A DNA stretch of 58,264 bases from Betaproteobacteria bacterium (GCA_029863175.1 JAOTVX010000022.1:1-58264), one strand, 5' to 3'; shown: positions 8,952-17,758, numbered from the stretch's first letter. Translations and numbers: made by a program. Notes: generated from the sequence alone by a model not told the origin.

Positions 8952-10649
8952 TTAGTGGCCGCCAGCTTTCCCAGCCGCGCCAGGAGTAGGTGGCGGCGAA
9001 GGGAAATACTCCGCGACGGGGATCTCGATAACGGCGGGGCTGCCGGACCTGAAGGCGGCGGTGACGGCATCGGCGATCTCGTCGGGGCGCGTCACGTAGA
9101 ACCCGCGCGCACCGTAGACCTCCGCGAGCTTGTCGAAGCGCGGGTTCTCCAGATCCACGCCGACATAGCGCGCCCCATAGTTATTCTTCTGCTGCGCCTT
9201 CTCGGAGCCGTGGCAGCGGTTGTTCAGAACGAGACTCACGAGCGGGATACGATGGCGCACCGCGGTGTTGAGCTCGCCGGAAGTGTAGAGGAAACCACCG
9301 TCGCCCTGGATGCTCATCGCAGGGCGGTCCGGGTTTCCCAGCTTCGTGCCGAGCCCGACGCAATAGCCCATCCCGAGCCCGCCCTGTCCCGCATAGTTGA
9401 AAAGTGTCCGCGGCGACTCGAACTGGAGGCGATCGTAGCTCAAGCCCGTCGCGACGCCCGCATCCAGCGTCACCATGCAATTTTCTGGCAGCACTTTCCT
9501 TAGCTCGGGGAAGACCCGTTGCGGCATCATCGGGTCGCCCTTGAGTTCGATCTCGGCCGCCAGCCGCGCCTTGCGGCGCGCGGCGAGCGCCTGGATCTCC
9601 GAGCGCCATTCCGCGCTGGCCTTGCTCGTCGAATGCCCCGCACGCAGCGCCTGGAGCAATTGCTGCGCGACCGCTTTCGCGTCGCCCAGAATGCCGACGG
9701 CCACCGGGTAATTGCGTCCGATTTCCTGAGCGTCGATGTCCACCTGCACGATGCGGGCCTGCGGATTGAGGACGCTGTAGTCCCACGCCGTCGTCGACTG
9801 GCTGAGACGGCATCCGAGCGCGAGGATCACATCGGCGCGATGGACGGCTGCGAGCGTTTCGGCTGCGCCCCGCCAGCCCGGCATACCAACGTAGAGCCGA
9901 TGGCTGTTTGGCACGGCATCGTTGTGCGCGTAGGACGTGCAGAGCGCCATACCGAGTTGATCAGCGAGCGCTACCGCGTCGGTGCTCGCTTCCGAGTCGA
10001 TGACGCCGCCGCCTGCCAGCAGCAGCGGCCGCTGGGCCCCGGCGAGGAGCGCGGCGGCTCGTGCAATCGCCTCGGGGTCGCCCGGCAGGCGCGCAGCCAC
10101 GGCCCGGTAAGCCGCGGGCGGCGACACGGGCACCTCAATCATCTGGTGGTCGAGCAAGTCGCGGGGAACGCCGACGAAGACCGGGCCGCGCTTGCCGGAC
10201 AGGGCGGCGCGGAACGCGTCGTGCAGCGTAGGCACGATGCGCGCGGTGGTGTGAACCTGGCGCGCGAAGTACGTCACTGGTTTGAACAGGTTTACCAGGT
10301 CGAAAGCCTGGTTGCCGTCGCGGTCGAGAAAATCCCGCGCCACGTCGCCGGCGATGACCACCACCGGCGCGCGGCCCTTGTAGGCGAGCGCGATCCCGGT
10401 GAGCAGGTTGATCGAGCCCGGTCCCGACGTTGTCATGCACACGGCCGGCCGTCCGGACGCCCGCGTATAACCGTACGCCATGAACGCGGCGCCTTCCTCG
10501 TGGCGTGGGTCCACGAAACGGATGTCACTCCGCCCGTAAAGTTCCGTGACGATGCTGTTCGTGGTGAGGCCCACGAGGCCGAAGATATGATCGATGCCCT
10601 CGGCGCGCAGCGCTTCGATCACGGCCCGTCCGGCTTTGACTTCTGGCAT
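8952..10649 (-). CDS. Thiamine diphosphate-dependent enzyme, acetolactate synthase-like
   Basis: A 565-residue TPP enzyme with the usual three domains. The catalytic glutamate is in HEEGAAFMA (Glu51). The central domain is near 190-330, and the C-terminal cofactor motif starts with QGDGGFLYTSGEL and ends with LVLNNR. Family members include acetolactate synthase, benzoylformate decarboxylase, oxalyl-CoA decarboxylase and sulfopyruvate decarboxylase; no regulatory subunit gene is adjacent, which argues against biosynthetic IlvB. The gene is monocistronic. AAGGGA precedes the ATG. Confidence 0.85.
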   Translation of the reverse strand: MPEVKAGRAVIEALRAEGIDHIFGLVGLTTNSIVTELYGRSDIRFVDPRHEEGAAFMAYGYTRASGRPAVCMTTSGPGSINLLTGIALAYKGRAPVVVIAGDVARDFLDRDGNQAFDLVNLFKPVTYFARQVHTTARIVPTLHDAFRAALSGKRGPVFVGVPRDLLDHQMIEVPVSPPAAYRAVAARLPGDPEAIARAAALLAGAQRPLLLAGGGVIDSEASTDAVALADQLGMALCTSYAHNDAVPNSHRLYVGMPGWRGAAETLAAVHRADVILALGCRLSQSTTAWDYSVLNPQARIVQVDIDAQEIGRNYPVAVGILGDAKAVAQQLLQALRAGHSTSKASAEWRSEIQALAARRKARLAAEIELKGDPMMPQRVFPELRKVLPENCMVTLDAGVATGLSYDRLQFESPRTLFNYAGQGGLGMGYCVGLGTKLGNPDRPAMSIQGDGGFLYTSGELNTAVRHRIPLVSLVLNNRCHGSEKAQQKNNYGARYVGVDLENPRFDKLAEVYGARGFYVTRPDEIADAVTAAFRSGSPAVIEIPVAEYFPSPPPTPGAAGKAGGH

Positions 10650-10877
10650 AGCTGGGGTCCCTTCGGGTTAGGTAATTCCGGTGCGATACTACTAACATAT
10701 ACCACACGTCGGAGATGCCAGCGCCGCAGGCGCGCGGCGCCATTCCGGCGGCAAGGGGGCAGATGATTACGTCGTCGGGCGCAAACCTGGGCGACGACCG
10801 CAAGCCAGTCGCTCCCGTATGCTACGATTTTGGCATTCCCTGATCGACACGACGCCTCAAGGTGAAGGAGAGCGCGA

Positions 10878-11486
10878 ATGGGCGGTGCGGCGTTGAAGCA
10901 CGTGGTCCTGGTGAAGCCGGGACAGGGTTCTTCCGAGGTGGAGCAGGTCTACGAAGAGATTTGCCGAATGAAAGACCCGCGCTGGCTGGGTCCGCTGTTC
11001 GGCTTTTTTGCGAACGTGCCGGGGCTGCTCAAGGCGTGGTGGGAGCTGCAGAAGCAGCTCGAGGTCTTGAAGGGGCACCTGCCGCGCGAGCTCATGAACC
11101 GTATCGCCATGGTCTGTGCAGTGGCATCGGACTGTCCGCGGTGCGTGAACTTTCATAAGACCGACCTCATTGACCGCATGGAAATGGATGCGGCGGAAGT
11201 GGAAAAGCTGCACGACTTCGAGAACGCCGAACTCTCCGACGCCGAGAAGGCCGTCTTCCGCGTAGCCCGCAAGCTGACGTTGAATGAGCAGATGACCGAT
11301 GGCGAGTTCCAGGCGCTGCGCGATGCCGGCTACGATGATGCGGCGATCGTCGAGATCGTCTCGGTGGCGCTGCTGGAAGGCGGCTTCGCCCGGCACGCCA
11401 GCGTGTTCGCGCGCTTCGAGGACGGCGTGAACTGGCCGGCACGGCATACACCGTCGGCGGATTACCGGAAGGTCATCAATCACTGA
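10878..11486 (+). CDS. Carboxymuconolactone decarboxylase / AhpD-like protein
   Basis: A 202-residue all-helical protein with the AhpD redox signature CPRC (Cys86, Cys89) followed by His93, the arrangement used for peroxide reduction or thiol exchange. GGTGAAGGAGAG precedes the ATG. It is 19 bp upstream of a RutB-like hydrolase in the same direction, so they may form an operon. Peroxidase activity is inferred from the motif only. Confidence 0.8.
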   Translation: MGGAALKHVVLVKPGQGSSEVEQVYEEICRMKDPRWLGPLFGFFANVPGLLKAWWELQKQLEVLKGHLPRELMNRIAMVCAVASDCPRCVNFHKTDLIDRMEMDAAEVEKLHDFENAELSDAEKAVFRVARKLTLNEQMTDGEFQALRDAGYDDAAIVEIVSVALLEGGFARHASVFARFEDGVNWPARHTPSADYRKVINH

Positions 11487-11505
11487 AGTCGTGAATCGTG
11501 AATCG

Positions 11506-12177
11506 ATGATGGTTACTCTGAAAGCGCGTCCGCAGGACGTGGAAATCGATCTCCGGCGTACGGCGTTCATTGTGGTCGACATGCAGAACGCGTATGCCAC
11601 GAAAGGCGGGATGCTGGACCTGGGCACGGGCATAGATGAGTCGCGCACACGACCCGTCATCGAGGCCAACAAGCGCCTCCTGCTCGCGGCACGGAAGGCG
11701 GCCGTGAAGGTGATCTACCTGCAGTTCGGCTATAAGCCGGATCTCAGCGACGCTGGCGGGCCGCAATCGCCCAACATCCGCAAGCAGATGGCAATCCGCA
11801 TGATCAAGGAGCGTCCCGCCGACCGGGACAAGCTCATCGTGGAGGGAACGTGGGGCTGGCAGATCATCGACGAGCTTAAGCCGGAGCCGGTGGATCTCGT
11901 GGTGAAGAAGACCCGTTACAGCGGCTTTGCCGGCACCAATCTCGAGAGCCTTCTCAACGGCCTCGACATCCGTCATCTCATCTTCACCGGCGTCGCGACC
12001 AACGTCTGCGTCGAGAGCACGGCGCGGGAGGCCTACTTCCGCGAGTTCTGGCCGATCCTGGTCGAGGACGCGATGGATCACACCGGGCCGGACTTCGTGC
12101 GACAGGCGACGCTCTACAACTTCGAGTCGAAGATGGGATGGGTGACGCGGACCGGCGACGTGCTTCGCATTTTGTAA
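11506..12177 (+). CDS. RutB-like cysteine hydrolase (isochorismatase family)
   Basis: A 223-residue isochorismatase-fold amidase. The catalytic triad is visible: Asp25 in VVDMQNAY, the lysine in VVKKTRYSGF and the cysteine in GVATNVCVESTAREA. Long stretches resemble RutB (ureidoacrylate amidohydrolase of pyrimidine breakdown), including the AGGPQSPN segment, but no other rut gene is adjacent. The ATG at 11506 was chosen; an in-frame GTG at 11491 lies inside a GTGAATC repeat that seems to have invaded the leader. A similar repeat follows the stop. Confidence 0.83.
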   Translation: MMVTLKARPQDVEIDLRRTAFIVVDMQNAYATKGGMLDLGTGIDESRTRPVIEANKRLLLAARKAAVKVIYLQFGYKPDLSDAGGPQSPNIRKQMAIRMIKERPADRDKLIVEGTWGWQIIDELKPEPVDLVVKKTRYSGFAGTNLESLLNGLDIRHLIFTGVATNVCVESTAREAYFREFWPILVEDAMDHTGPDFVRQATLYNFESKMGWVTRTGDVLRIL

Positions 12178-12218
12178 TGCGTGAATCGTGATCGCTTATT
12201 CCAGTGAGCGGTCGGTCG

Positions 12219-13367
12219 TTACGCGTTCCCCGCCCGGGCCCTTTTGGCCCGCGCGAGCCACGCGCCCGATCCCATCAGCAGGGCGCTGATCCAGAAAACC
12301 GGTGGCACGCCGAAGGCGGAGCCGATTGCCCCGAAAATGACGGGGCCCACGACGCGCACGCCGTTGTTGGTCGTCAACCTCAGGCCCAGCGCCCGGCCCG
12401 GCCGCCCCGCCGTGGATTGCTCGTACATCAGCATGAGGGTGAGCGGCACCCCACAGCCCATTCCCAGTCCGAAGGCGAAGGCGACGAGACTGAGCATGAG
12501 GGCGTGCTCGAAGGCCGGCACCAGGAAGAAACCGGCCGCCCCGATGGAGAAAGAGTAGGCGAGCAGCCGCTTGGGTCCCATCCGGCGGATGAGCCGAGTC
12601 AGGAAAACACGCACGATGAAGGCGGCCACGGCAAAGGTGGAGAGCACCATTCCGATCGCGGTGGCCGTCAGTCCCAGCTTGTATCCGTAGATCGGCATAT
12701 AAAACTGGAAGAGATCGGTGCCGAGTTGCGCGAGGCCGCTCACGGTCAGCATGCGCCATAGCGCCCGATCGAACTTGGCGGGGGGCGCCTCGGGCGTGGC
12801 AGGCGCCGCGCCTTTTGCGACGGGCGCGGGCAGCAGGCGCGACCCGGCCGTTAGCAGAATGAACGCCAGCGCGGAGAAGACTGCGATCGTGAGACAGGCA
12901 ATCGCATGCCCGAAATTGTCGATGGTGAAACCAGCGAGCAGAGGGCCCAGGAACGACGTCACGGCTCCGACCAGGCTGAAATTGGCGAAATTTCTCGACC
13001 GCTGAAGCGGCGCGCTTAACGTGCCGATGAGGTACTGGAGCGTAACGTGGTAGAACGCGAGCGAGAATCCGCTCAAAGTCGCCGCGATGTAAAGGGCCGG
13101 CAGATCGCGCCAGAAAAACGGCACGGCAAGCGCGCACACGCCGGATACGGCTCCCGCCAGGAGCAGCGGTCGCGCGCCCAGGCGATCGCACATCGCGCCG
13201 ATCGGCCACGAGAGCAGCAGGGGGAACACGAAGAACAAGCCGCCAATAATGCCGACCGCGGAAGCGGGCGCTCCGAGCGTCAATGCGTAGAGCGTAACCA
13301 CCACGCGAGCGGCGTTCACGCTGACGAAATTGATGAACGTCAGCGCGAGGGTGAGGACAATGGCCAC
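12219..13367 (-). CDS. Major facilitator superfamily transporter
   Basis: A 382-residue membrane protein with about 12 hydrophobic segments in two halves, split by a hydrophilic loop around residues 185-205. The first-half MFS loop motif appears as GAMCDRLGARPLLLAG near residues 57-72; RRMGPKRLLAYSF is its second-half equivalent. The start is a GTG with no clear ribosome-binding site. No substrate can be proposed. The gene is transcribed away from the DUF2237 gene. Confidence 0.82.
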   Translation of the reverse strand: MAIVLTLALTFINFVSVNAARVVVTLYALTLGAPASAVGIIGGLFFVFPLLLSWPIGAMCDRLGARPLLLAGAVSGVCALAVPFFWRDLPALYIAATLSGFSLAFYHVTLQYLIGTLSAPLQRSRNFANFSLVGAVTSFLGPLLAGFTIDNFGHAIACLTIAVFSALAFILLTAGSRLLPAPVAKGAAPATPEAPPAKFDRALWRMLTVSGLAQLGTDLFQFYMPIYGYKLGLTATAIGMVLSTFAVAAFIVRVFLTRLIRRMGPKRLLAYSFSIGAAGFFLVPAFEHALMLSLVAFAFGLGMGCGVPLTLMLMYEQSTAGRPGRALGLRLTTNNGVRVVGPVIFGAIGSAFGVPPVFWISALLMGSGAWLARAKRARAGNA

Positions 13368-13747
13368 GGGTCGGGAAATGGAATCGCGAGCGGTGCCGTG
13401 GGTTGCGATCGAAGGGAACCGCCGTCCGCAACAACGTGTGCCCGAAGGGAGAACGCAAATTGCAACACTGACGGTGCGGTGGGAGTCACATGCTGGATTC
13501 CCGTTCTACGGCGGGATATACGTCGTGACTCGTGACTTGCGGTTCCTGACGGCAAATGTTTACTCGCTTTGCAGGGGAGAACGCAAAGGCGCGCGGCTGA
13601 TTGTCCCAGTACGAGTTTTGAGCGTAAAGGTGGAGAAGACGGCGGAGTCGAAAGGAAGACGGGTTCCTGGCATTGCATCGGGCTTCGATGTACAGTCCAG
13701 TAGGCTTCGCAAACCGCATTTAAAGAGAGGAGCATGCGCGAGGATTG
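13368..13747. other. Intergenic region between divergent genes
   Basis: About 380 bp separates the divergently transcribed MFS and DUF2237 genes and must hold both promoters. I see no gene, no strong promoter consensus and none of the tandem repeats common elsewhere. Confidence 0.5.
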
Positions 13748-14131
13748 ATGAGTGACGAGGTTTCCAACGAGAAAAACGTTCTGGGCGGTCCGCTGCTTGC
13801 GTGCAGCTACGTTCCGCTGACCGGTTACTTTCGTGACGGATGCTGCGCGACGCACGGCGTGGAGGGTGTGGCGCACCTGGTCTGCGTCAAGGTGACAGCG
13901 GAGTTCCTGGAGTTCTCGCGCGAGCGCGGCAACGATCTCATCACCCCGCGGCCAGAGCTGCGTTTCAAAGGGTTGAAGCCCGGCGACCGCTGGTGCCTGC
14001 ACGTGTTGCGCTGGGTCGAGGCGTGGGAGGCCGGCAACGCGCCGCAGGTCGTGCTCGAGGCGACGCACGAGAATGTGCTCCCGTACGCGCCGCTTGCCGC
14101 ACTCAAGCGCCACGCGCTGGATCTTTTCTGA
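13748..14131 (+). CDS. DUF2237 family protein
   Basis: A 127-residue protein matching the DUF2237 pattern: NVLGGPLLACS at the N-terminus, TGYFRDGCCATHGVEGVAHLVC (shown here only by its GYFRDGCC core), the FLEFSRERGNDLITPRPE segment and GLKPGDRWCLHVLRW. It keeps the family's cysteines and is full length. The family is common in bacteria and has no established function. GAGAGGAGC upstream supports translation from the ATG at 13748. Confidence 0.85.
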   Translation: MSDEVSNEKNVLGGPLLACSYVPLTGYFRDGCCATHGVEGVAHLVCVKVTAEFLEFSRERGNDLITPRPELRFKGLKPGDRWCLHVLRWVEAWEAGNAPQVVLEATHENVLPYAPLAALKRHALDLF

Positions 14132-14139
14132 TTCGAACA

Positions 14140-14390
14140 GCGCGCAACAAGATCCAGAAGATTGACCGCAGATAAACGCAGATTTACGTATCGAAAAGAC
14201 AGAAATGCCAAGAGCAAGAGCAGAATCGATCAGCCGCCGATGAACGCCGATATACGCCGATCAAGCGTCGTAAATCGTCTTCTGCGGGCCTTCGGTTTTT
14301 TACGGGGCCTGATTTGCGATTTATGATTAACGATTTACGATTCACGGGTGCGTGGGTCCATTCACGAATCACCAGGTAGCGGAACCGGAG
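14140..14390. repeat. Composite repeat gap (CGCAGAT, CGCCGAT and CGTAAATCG words)
   Basis: Several repeat families share this gap: CCGCAGATAAACGCAGAT (from 14163), GCCGCCGATGAACGCCGATA (from 14231), then CGTAAATCGT near 14268 facing ACGATTTACG near 14331, and a GATTCACG run. The last pair forms an inverted repeat around a loop of about 55 nt. No gene was found. Confidence 0.7.
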
Positions 14391-14393
14391 CCG

Positions 14394-14885
14394 CTAGAAG
14401 ACGCCCAGCGCGAGCCCGGCCGCGATTGCGGCGCCGGTTTCTTCGCAGCGGCGAAGGTCTCCCGCTCCAATCGTCTTCTGGGCGAGGATCGCCTCAGGCG
14501 TCTGGGCGTGCGTGCACACAATGATCGGCTCACAGACCGCCTTGAGCCTCCAGCCCGTGCAAATGCGCTCGACCTGGCGCACGGCGTTGTGGCCGTCGCT
14601 GCCGGCGCAGACGAGTGTTGCGTACGGCCGGCCGGCGATCCGTTCGAGCGCCGCGTAGTAGGTGCGGTCGAAAAAGTCCTTCATGACGCCGGACATGGCG
14701 GCAAGGTTCTCCGGCGTCACGAAAACGTAGCCGTCTGCCTCCACCACGTCCTCCGCCGTCGCTTCCGCGGCGCGGACGAACCGCGACTGAACTCCGCCTT
14801 CTGACGTGGCGCCGCGCAGCACAGCTTCGGCCATCTGACGCGCGCCGCCGGTCATCGAGTGGAACACGATGAGCAAACGTTTCAT
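14394..14885 (-). CDS. Flavodoxin-like NAD(P)H-dependent reductase
   Basis: A 163-residue flavodoxin-fold protein. HSMTGGARQMAEAV near residues 9-22 is the phosphate-binding loop for FMN, and VFVTPENLAAMSGVMKDFFDR near residues 54-74 is the second flavin loop with the FMN_red helix. Such proteins reduce quinones, iron complexes or flavin. The gene is monocistronic, and its stop abuts the composite repeat gap. Confidence 0.8.
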   Translation of the reverse strand: MKRLLIVFHSMTGGARQMAEAVLRGATSEGGVQSRFVRAAEATAEDVVEADGYVFVTPENLAAMSGVMKDFFDRTYYAALERIAGRPYATLVCAGSDGHNAVRQVERICTGWRLKAVCEPIIVCTHAQTPEAILAQKTIGAGDLRRCEETGAAIAAGLALGVF

Positions 14886-15087
14886 CGTTGCGTGAGATTG
14901 CCGGGGGAGGGATTAAGAGCCCCTATCACAATGAAACACACCCTGCGCTGCCACTGTGTTTGTTCGCAACGCACGCGGGTTTCACTAGGTTTGCGGCTCT
15001 AAGGATGAAGGCCGAAAATCGTAAATCGTGACGCGGACAAGCAGCACCGGGTGATCCTGTCGCGTGTGGCGATTCACGGTCGTCCCG

Positions 15088-15393
15088 TCAATATTGATTG
15101 TCCATAAGGCCCGGCGGCTGGTATTCCAGCGGATCCTTAGGGTCAACGCACTGAAAGTCCGTTACGCACCGTGAGAGCGTGCAGATGTTGCGCGTCTCGA
15201 TCGCCATCTGCTTGCGTGCCGCACACAATTTGTCGGCATTCTGGCGCGCCTTTGCGGCCTCGGCATCGGTGAAGGCGTAATCGTAGGTCAGATAGTTGCC
15301 CGCGCTGACGACGAGAGAACTGCAGCCGGCACACGCCATCAGCAATGCAATGAGCAAAAAGTGACGAATAATGGATAATGAATAACGAGTCAT
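15088..15393 (-). CDS. Small predicted lipoprotein
   Basis: A 101-residue protein with a lipobox LMACAGC (lipidated cysteine near residue 23) after a hydrophobic signal. The mature part is helical and contains four further cysteines. The ATG at 15393 was chosen because it sets the signal peptide directly at the N-terminus; longer in-frame starts read through repeat DNA. No family was recognised. Outer- or inner-membrane anchoring is inferred. Confidence 0.65.
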   Translation of the reverse strand: MTRYSLSIIRHFLLIALLMACAGCSSLVVSAGNYLTYDYAFTDAEAAKARQNADKLCAARKQMAIETRNICTLSRCVTDFQCVDPKDPLEYQPPGLMDNQY

Positions 15394-15469
15394 GGCTTTG
15401 ATCGATTCATGATTCACCAAAGACTGTCTCAAAAACCAAAATGCAGCCGCCCATCCCTTATCCCTTCCC

Positions 15470-15660
15470 CTTCTCCCAAAAGAAGAAGGGGAAGCAATTG
15501 CCGCCCCTCTCCTCTCGGGAGAGGCGCGGGGGTGAGGGTTGGAGGGGCGGGGGAGAAGGACCGAACGCCGATAGACGCCGATAAGGAAGAAGTGCATTGA
15601 TTTGCGCGGGTTTTTTGTCCGCGGTTATCTGCGTCTATCTGCGGTTAATAAGTCTTATGG
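15470..15660. repeat. GAGAGG palindrome and TATCTGCG repeat
   Basis: A CCTCTCCTCTCGGGAGAGG palindrome followed by GCGGGGGTGAGGGT is a motif I associate with dispersed proteobacterial intergenic repeats. It is followed by CGCCGATA words near 15569 and the complement GGTTATCTGCG near 15622. No gene was found between the lipoprotein and the OsmC-family gene. Confidence 0.6.
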
Positions 15661-15691
15661 ATTTTTGAGATACGTTCTATTCACCCGGTTG

Positions 15692-16231
15692 TCAAAGCTC
15701 AAACGCCTCGCCATTGATCTTGATCGTGCTCACCAGTGGGACGGGCCTGACGACCATCTGCTCAGCAAAGCAGCCTTGTTTCGCGCATCGCACGACGTGC
15801 CGCACTTTGTCCGGATCGTCGTCCGACTGCACCTCCAGATGCGTCTGCACTTCGTTGCAGCCGCTGTCGATGGTTCCTTTGATCACGGATCCCCGCAGGA
15901 ACCAGTCGAACAGGACCCGCACCTTCGCGTGCTTGATCCTGGTTTTGGTCATGGTCGCGTACCGCGACACCTGGGTGAGCAGTCAAGCACCCAGGCCGGC
16001 GGCGACGTAGATCAGGGGTTGCGGGTACTGGTCGTCGCCCTTGAGATGCGCGGGCTCGTCCACATGGATTTCAAATTTGCGGTGTCGCGCGACCTTGTGC
16101 ATTTTCTCGAGCGACTCGACCTCGGTTTCCATCACGAACTCGTATGGACGGCCCGGCAGGTCCGGTGCGTCGAGGCTTGGCCGCTCGGTCCGGACGATGA
16201 CGCCCGGGCCCACATCCGGCTTGTTGGTCAT
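15692..16231 (-). CDS. OsmC-family selenoprotein, Sec83 encoded by in-frame UGA
   Basis: Two reading frames that look separate are one frame interrupted only by TGA at 15983-15985. Read through, they give a 179-residue OsmC-fold protein. The segment before the UGA (PQPLIYVAAGLGA) and after it (LLTQVSRYA) together form the OsmC helix that normally reads GLGAC, so the UGA sits exactly at the redox cysteine (residue 83). The second family cysteine is retained as QGCFAE (Cys154). GGAGGG lies 4 bp before the ATG at 16231. OsmC/Ohr proteins reduce organic hydroperoxides. A SECIS-like hairpin follows the UGA. If UGA is a stop instead, only an 82-residue fragment is made. A sequencing error of TGC to TGA is the main alternative. 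Confidence 0.8.
15953..15985 (-). promoter_or_regulatory. Bacterial SECIS-like hairpin following the UGA codon
   Basis: On the minus strand the UGA (15983-15985) is followed by a hairpin at 15970-15953. The stem GUCGCG/CGCGAC has six perfect pairs, extended by one G-C pair past a bulged U, with apical loop GUA (GGUAC if the top pair opens). The loop starts 21 nt after the UGA with a G. This matches the known bacterial SECIS pattern (G in the first loop positions, loop about 16-37 nt downstream) and resembles the fdhF element, including its bulged U. Recognition by SelB is inferred. Confidence 0.7.
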
Positions 16232-16319
16232 GATTCCCTCCATCCTTGATGGTTGTCGACGACGAGCTTCGAGTATAGCGCCATCGCCTCGGCTGCGCAC
16301 AGTGCCTGCGCGGCGCGAC

Positions 16320-16500
16320 AGGTGTCGAAAAACGACATTAGCCGCCGATGAACGCCGATAAAAATGACGCCCATTAGCTTGTCGGGATTTTCTGTCCGTG
16401 TTTATCTGCGGCTTGTTCTTGGGTTTTGAACCGGTTCGATTCACGATTCACGTTTCACGGAAGTTCGGGTCCATTCACCATTCACCGGGGTTGATGTTTT
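16320..16500. repeat. CGCCGAT / TATCTGCGG and GATTCACG repeats
   Basis: Within the 330-bp gap upstream of the OsmC-family gene, GCCGCCGATGAACGCCGATA (from 16340) faces GTTTATCTGCGGC (from 16400), followed by a GATTCACG run (16437-16457) and a CCATTCACC run (16472-16487). No gene was found. Confidence 0.7.
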
Positions 16501-16563
16501 GTTGCCGCGGGGGTTAAGCTTTTCGGGCAATCATTGCAACTTAGGCCTGGGCAAGGGGGTGAC

Positions 16564-17007
16564 ATGTCGCTCGAGCAAAACAAGAAATTGATCCAGCGTC
16601 TCTACGACGAGGGGTTTAATCGCCAGGACGCTGCCGCTGGGGCTGCGTTCTACGCCGTCAATGCAAAGAACCACGGCCGGGAAGTCGGCCGGGCCGGAAT
16701 GCAGAAGGTATTCGAGATGCTCTTCAGCATCTTCCCGGACTTTACATATCGAATCGAAGAGAGCACGGCCGAGGGCGACCGCGTCGTGTGCAAGGTCACA
16801 ATGACCGGCACCCACCGGGGCCAGCCGACGCTGCCGGACTCCATCGGCAGCGGCATGCTGACAGGCGTCGCGCCCACCGGAAAACCAGTCAACGTCCTGC
16901 AATTCCACAGCTTCCGCATCGCTGACGGGCAGATCACCGAGCACGCCGCGGTCCGAGATGACTTGGGCATGCTCCTGCAGCTTGGTGTGGTGCAGCGGCC
17001 TCGCTAG
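16564..17007 (+). CDS. SnoaL-like ester cyclase family protein
   Basis: A 147-residue cone-fold protein of the NTF2/SnoaL superfamily. The N-terminal helix SLEQNKKLIQRLYDEGFNR, the IFPDFTYRIEES strand region and the FHSFRIADGQITEHAAVRDD C-terminal strands are typical of the ester cyclase group. AAGGGGGTGAC precedes the ATG at 16564. Members range from polyketide cyclases to proteins of unknown activity, so the reaction is not assigned. It converges with the thioesterase gene. Confidence 0.8.
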   Translation: MSLEQNKKLIQRLYDEGFNRQDAAAGAAFYAVNAKNHGREVGRAGMQKVFEMLFSIFPDFTYRIEESTAEGDRVVCKVTMTGTHRGQPTLPDSIGSGMLTGVAPTGKPVNVLQFHSFRIADGQITEHAAVRDDLGMLLQLGVVQRPR

Positions 17008-17058
17008 GTTGTCGAACTTACAAACAGAAAAACACTATCTCAGGTTTTGAAACGAGAG

Positions 17059-17472
17059 TCATTCAGGCATGAGCCGCCGCAAAAACTCCGGCACCGGTTG
17101 CGGCTTGCCGGTGTCGCGGTGGACCCACACCATGATGGCCTCGCCTTCGGCGACCTTCTCCGGGCTTGCGCTCGTCGTCCAGACTTCGGAATAAGTCGGA
17201 AAACTTGTCCGGCCCGGCTTGCCGGCGTACAGCTTGAGCTCCAGCGTTGCAGGATGGCTGACCGGCAGGATGTAGGTGCAACTCGCTTTCTTGACGACCG
17301 GGCCGTGTCCATCCGGCGTCGTCTGGGCGGCGATGGATTGCAGCCACTCGATACGCGTCTGCTCGAAGTAAGTGAAGAATGCGGCGTTGTTGACGTGACC
17401 GTTTGCGTCCATGTCGGACCAACGAATGTTCAGGCGCTGGCTCCAGACGAGATTGCTTTTCGTGGATTCCAT
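17059..17472 (-). CDS. Acyl-CoA thioesterase, 4HBT hotdog fold
   Basis: A 137-residue single hotdog domain. The segment RWSDMDANGHVNNAAFFTYF (residues about 17-36) carries the catalytic aspartate and the HVNN helix start of the 4-hydroxybenzoyl-CoA thioesterase/YbgC group. It likely hydrolyses short or aromatic acyl-CoA in the cytoplasm; the chain length cannot be told. Full length and intact. Confidence 0.85.
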   Translation of the reverse strand: MESTKSNLVWSQRLNIRWSDMDANGHVNNAAFFTYFEQTRIEWLQSIAAQTTPDGHGPVVKKASCTYILPVSHPATLELKLYAGKPGRTSFPTYSEVWTTSASPEKVAEGEAIMVWVHRDTGKPQPVPEFLRRLMPE

Positions 17473-17690
17473 TGCTTTCCGTGATTCGGCTCGAGAGCGA
17501 AGGTTGCTATGGTAATACAGAGGCCGATGGGAGGAGAGCGGAAGGAGGAAGGAGGAGGAAGGTGAGCGGAGGGCCTTGAATTTCGTGACGGACTACGCGG
17601 ATCGGATGACGGCTCACGCATCGCGAATAACTCGCTCTATTCTCGATACTCCACTGTTATCCATGTTCATGCAAGCAGAGCGATTCGTGC

Positions 17691-17719
17691 TTCAGCAGTC
17701 CACGATAATGGCGTATAAT
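17691..17719 (+). promoter_or_regulatory. Likely sigma-70 promoter
   Basis: A perfect TATAAT (17714-17719) lies 17 bp after TTCAGC (17691-17696) and 39 bp before the start of the following small gene. A similar block, TATGATGCAATG, occurs at 18880 upstream of the zinc-ribbon gene. Confidence 0.55.
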
Positions 17720-17758
17720 GCAATGTCTGAATGTGGGGCGTCTGAAAGGAAATTCTTA

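Noticed and set aside
9519..10766. 415-codon plus-strand open frame
   Set aside because: It lies opposite the TPP-dependent enzyme, which has clear cofactor motifs; the plus-strand product is Arg-rich and featureless.
15088..15597. 169-residue version of the small lipoprotein
   Set aside because: The extra N-terminal 68 residues are encoded by the palindromic repeat block; starting at 15393 puts the lipobox at the right distance.
16231..16444. Longer N-terminus for the OsmC-family gene
   Set aside because: The upstream in-frame codons read through repeat DNA; GGAGGG directly before 16231 marks the start.
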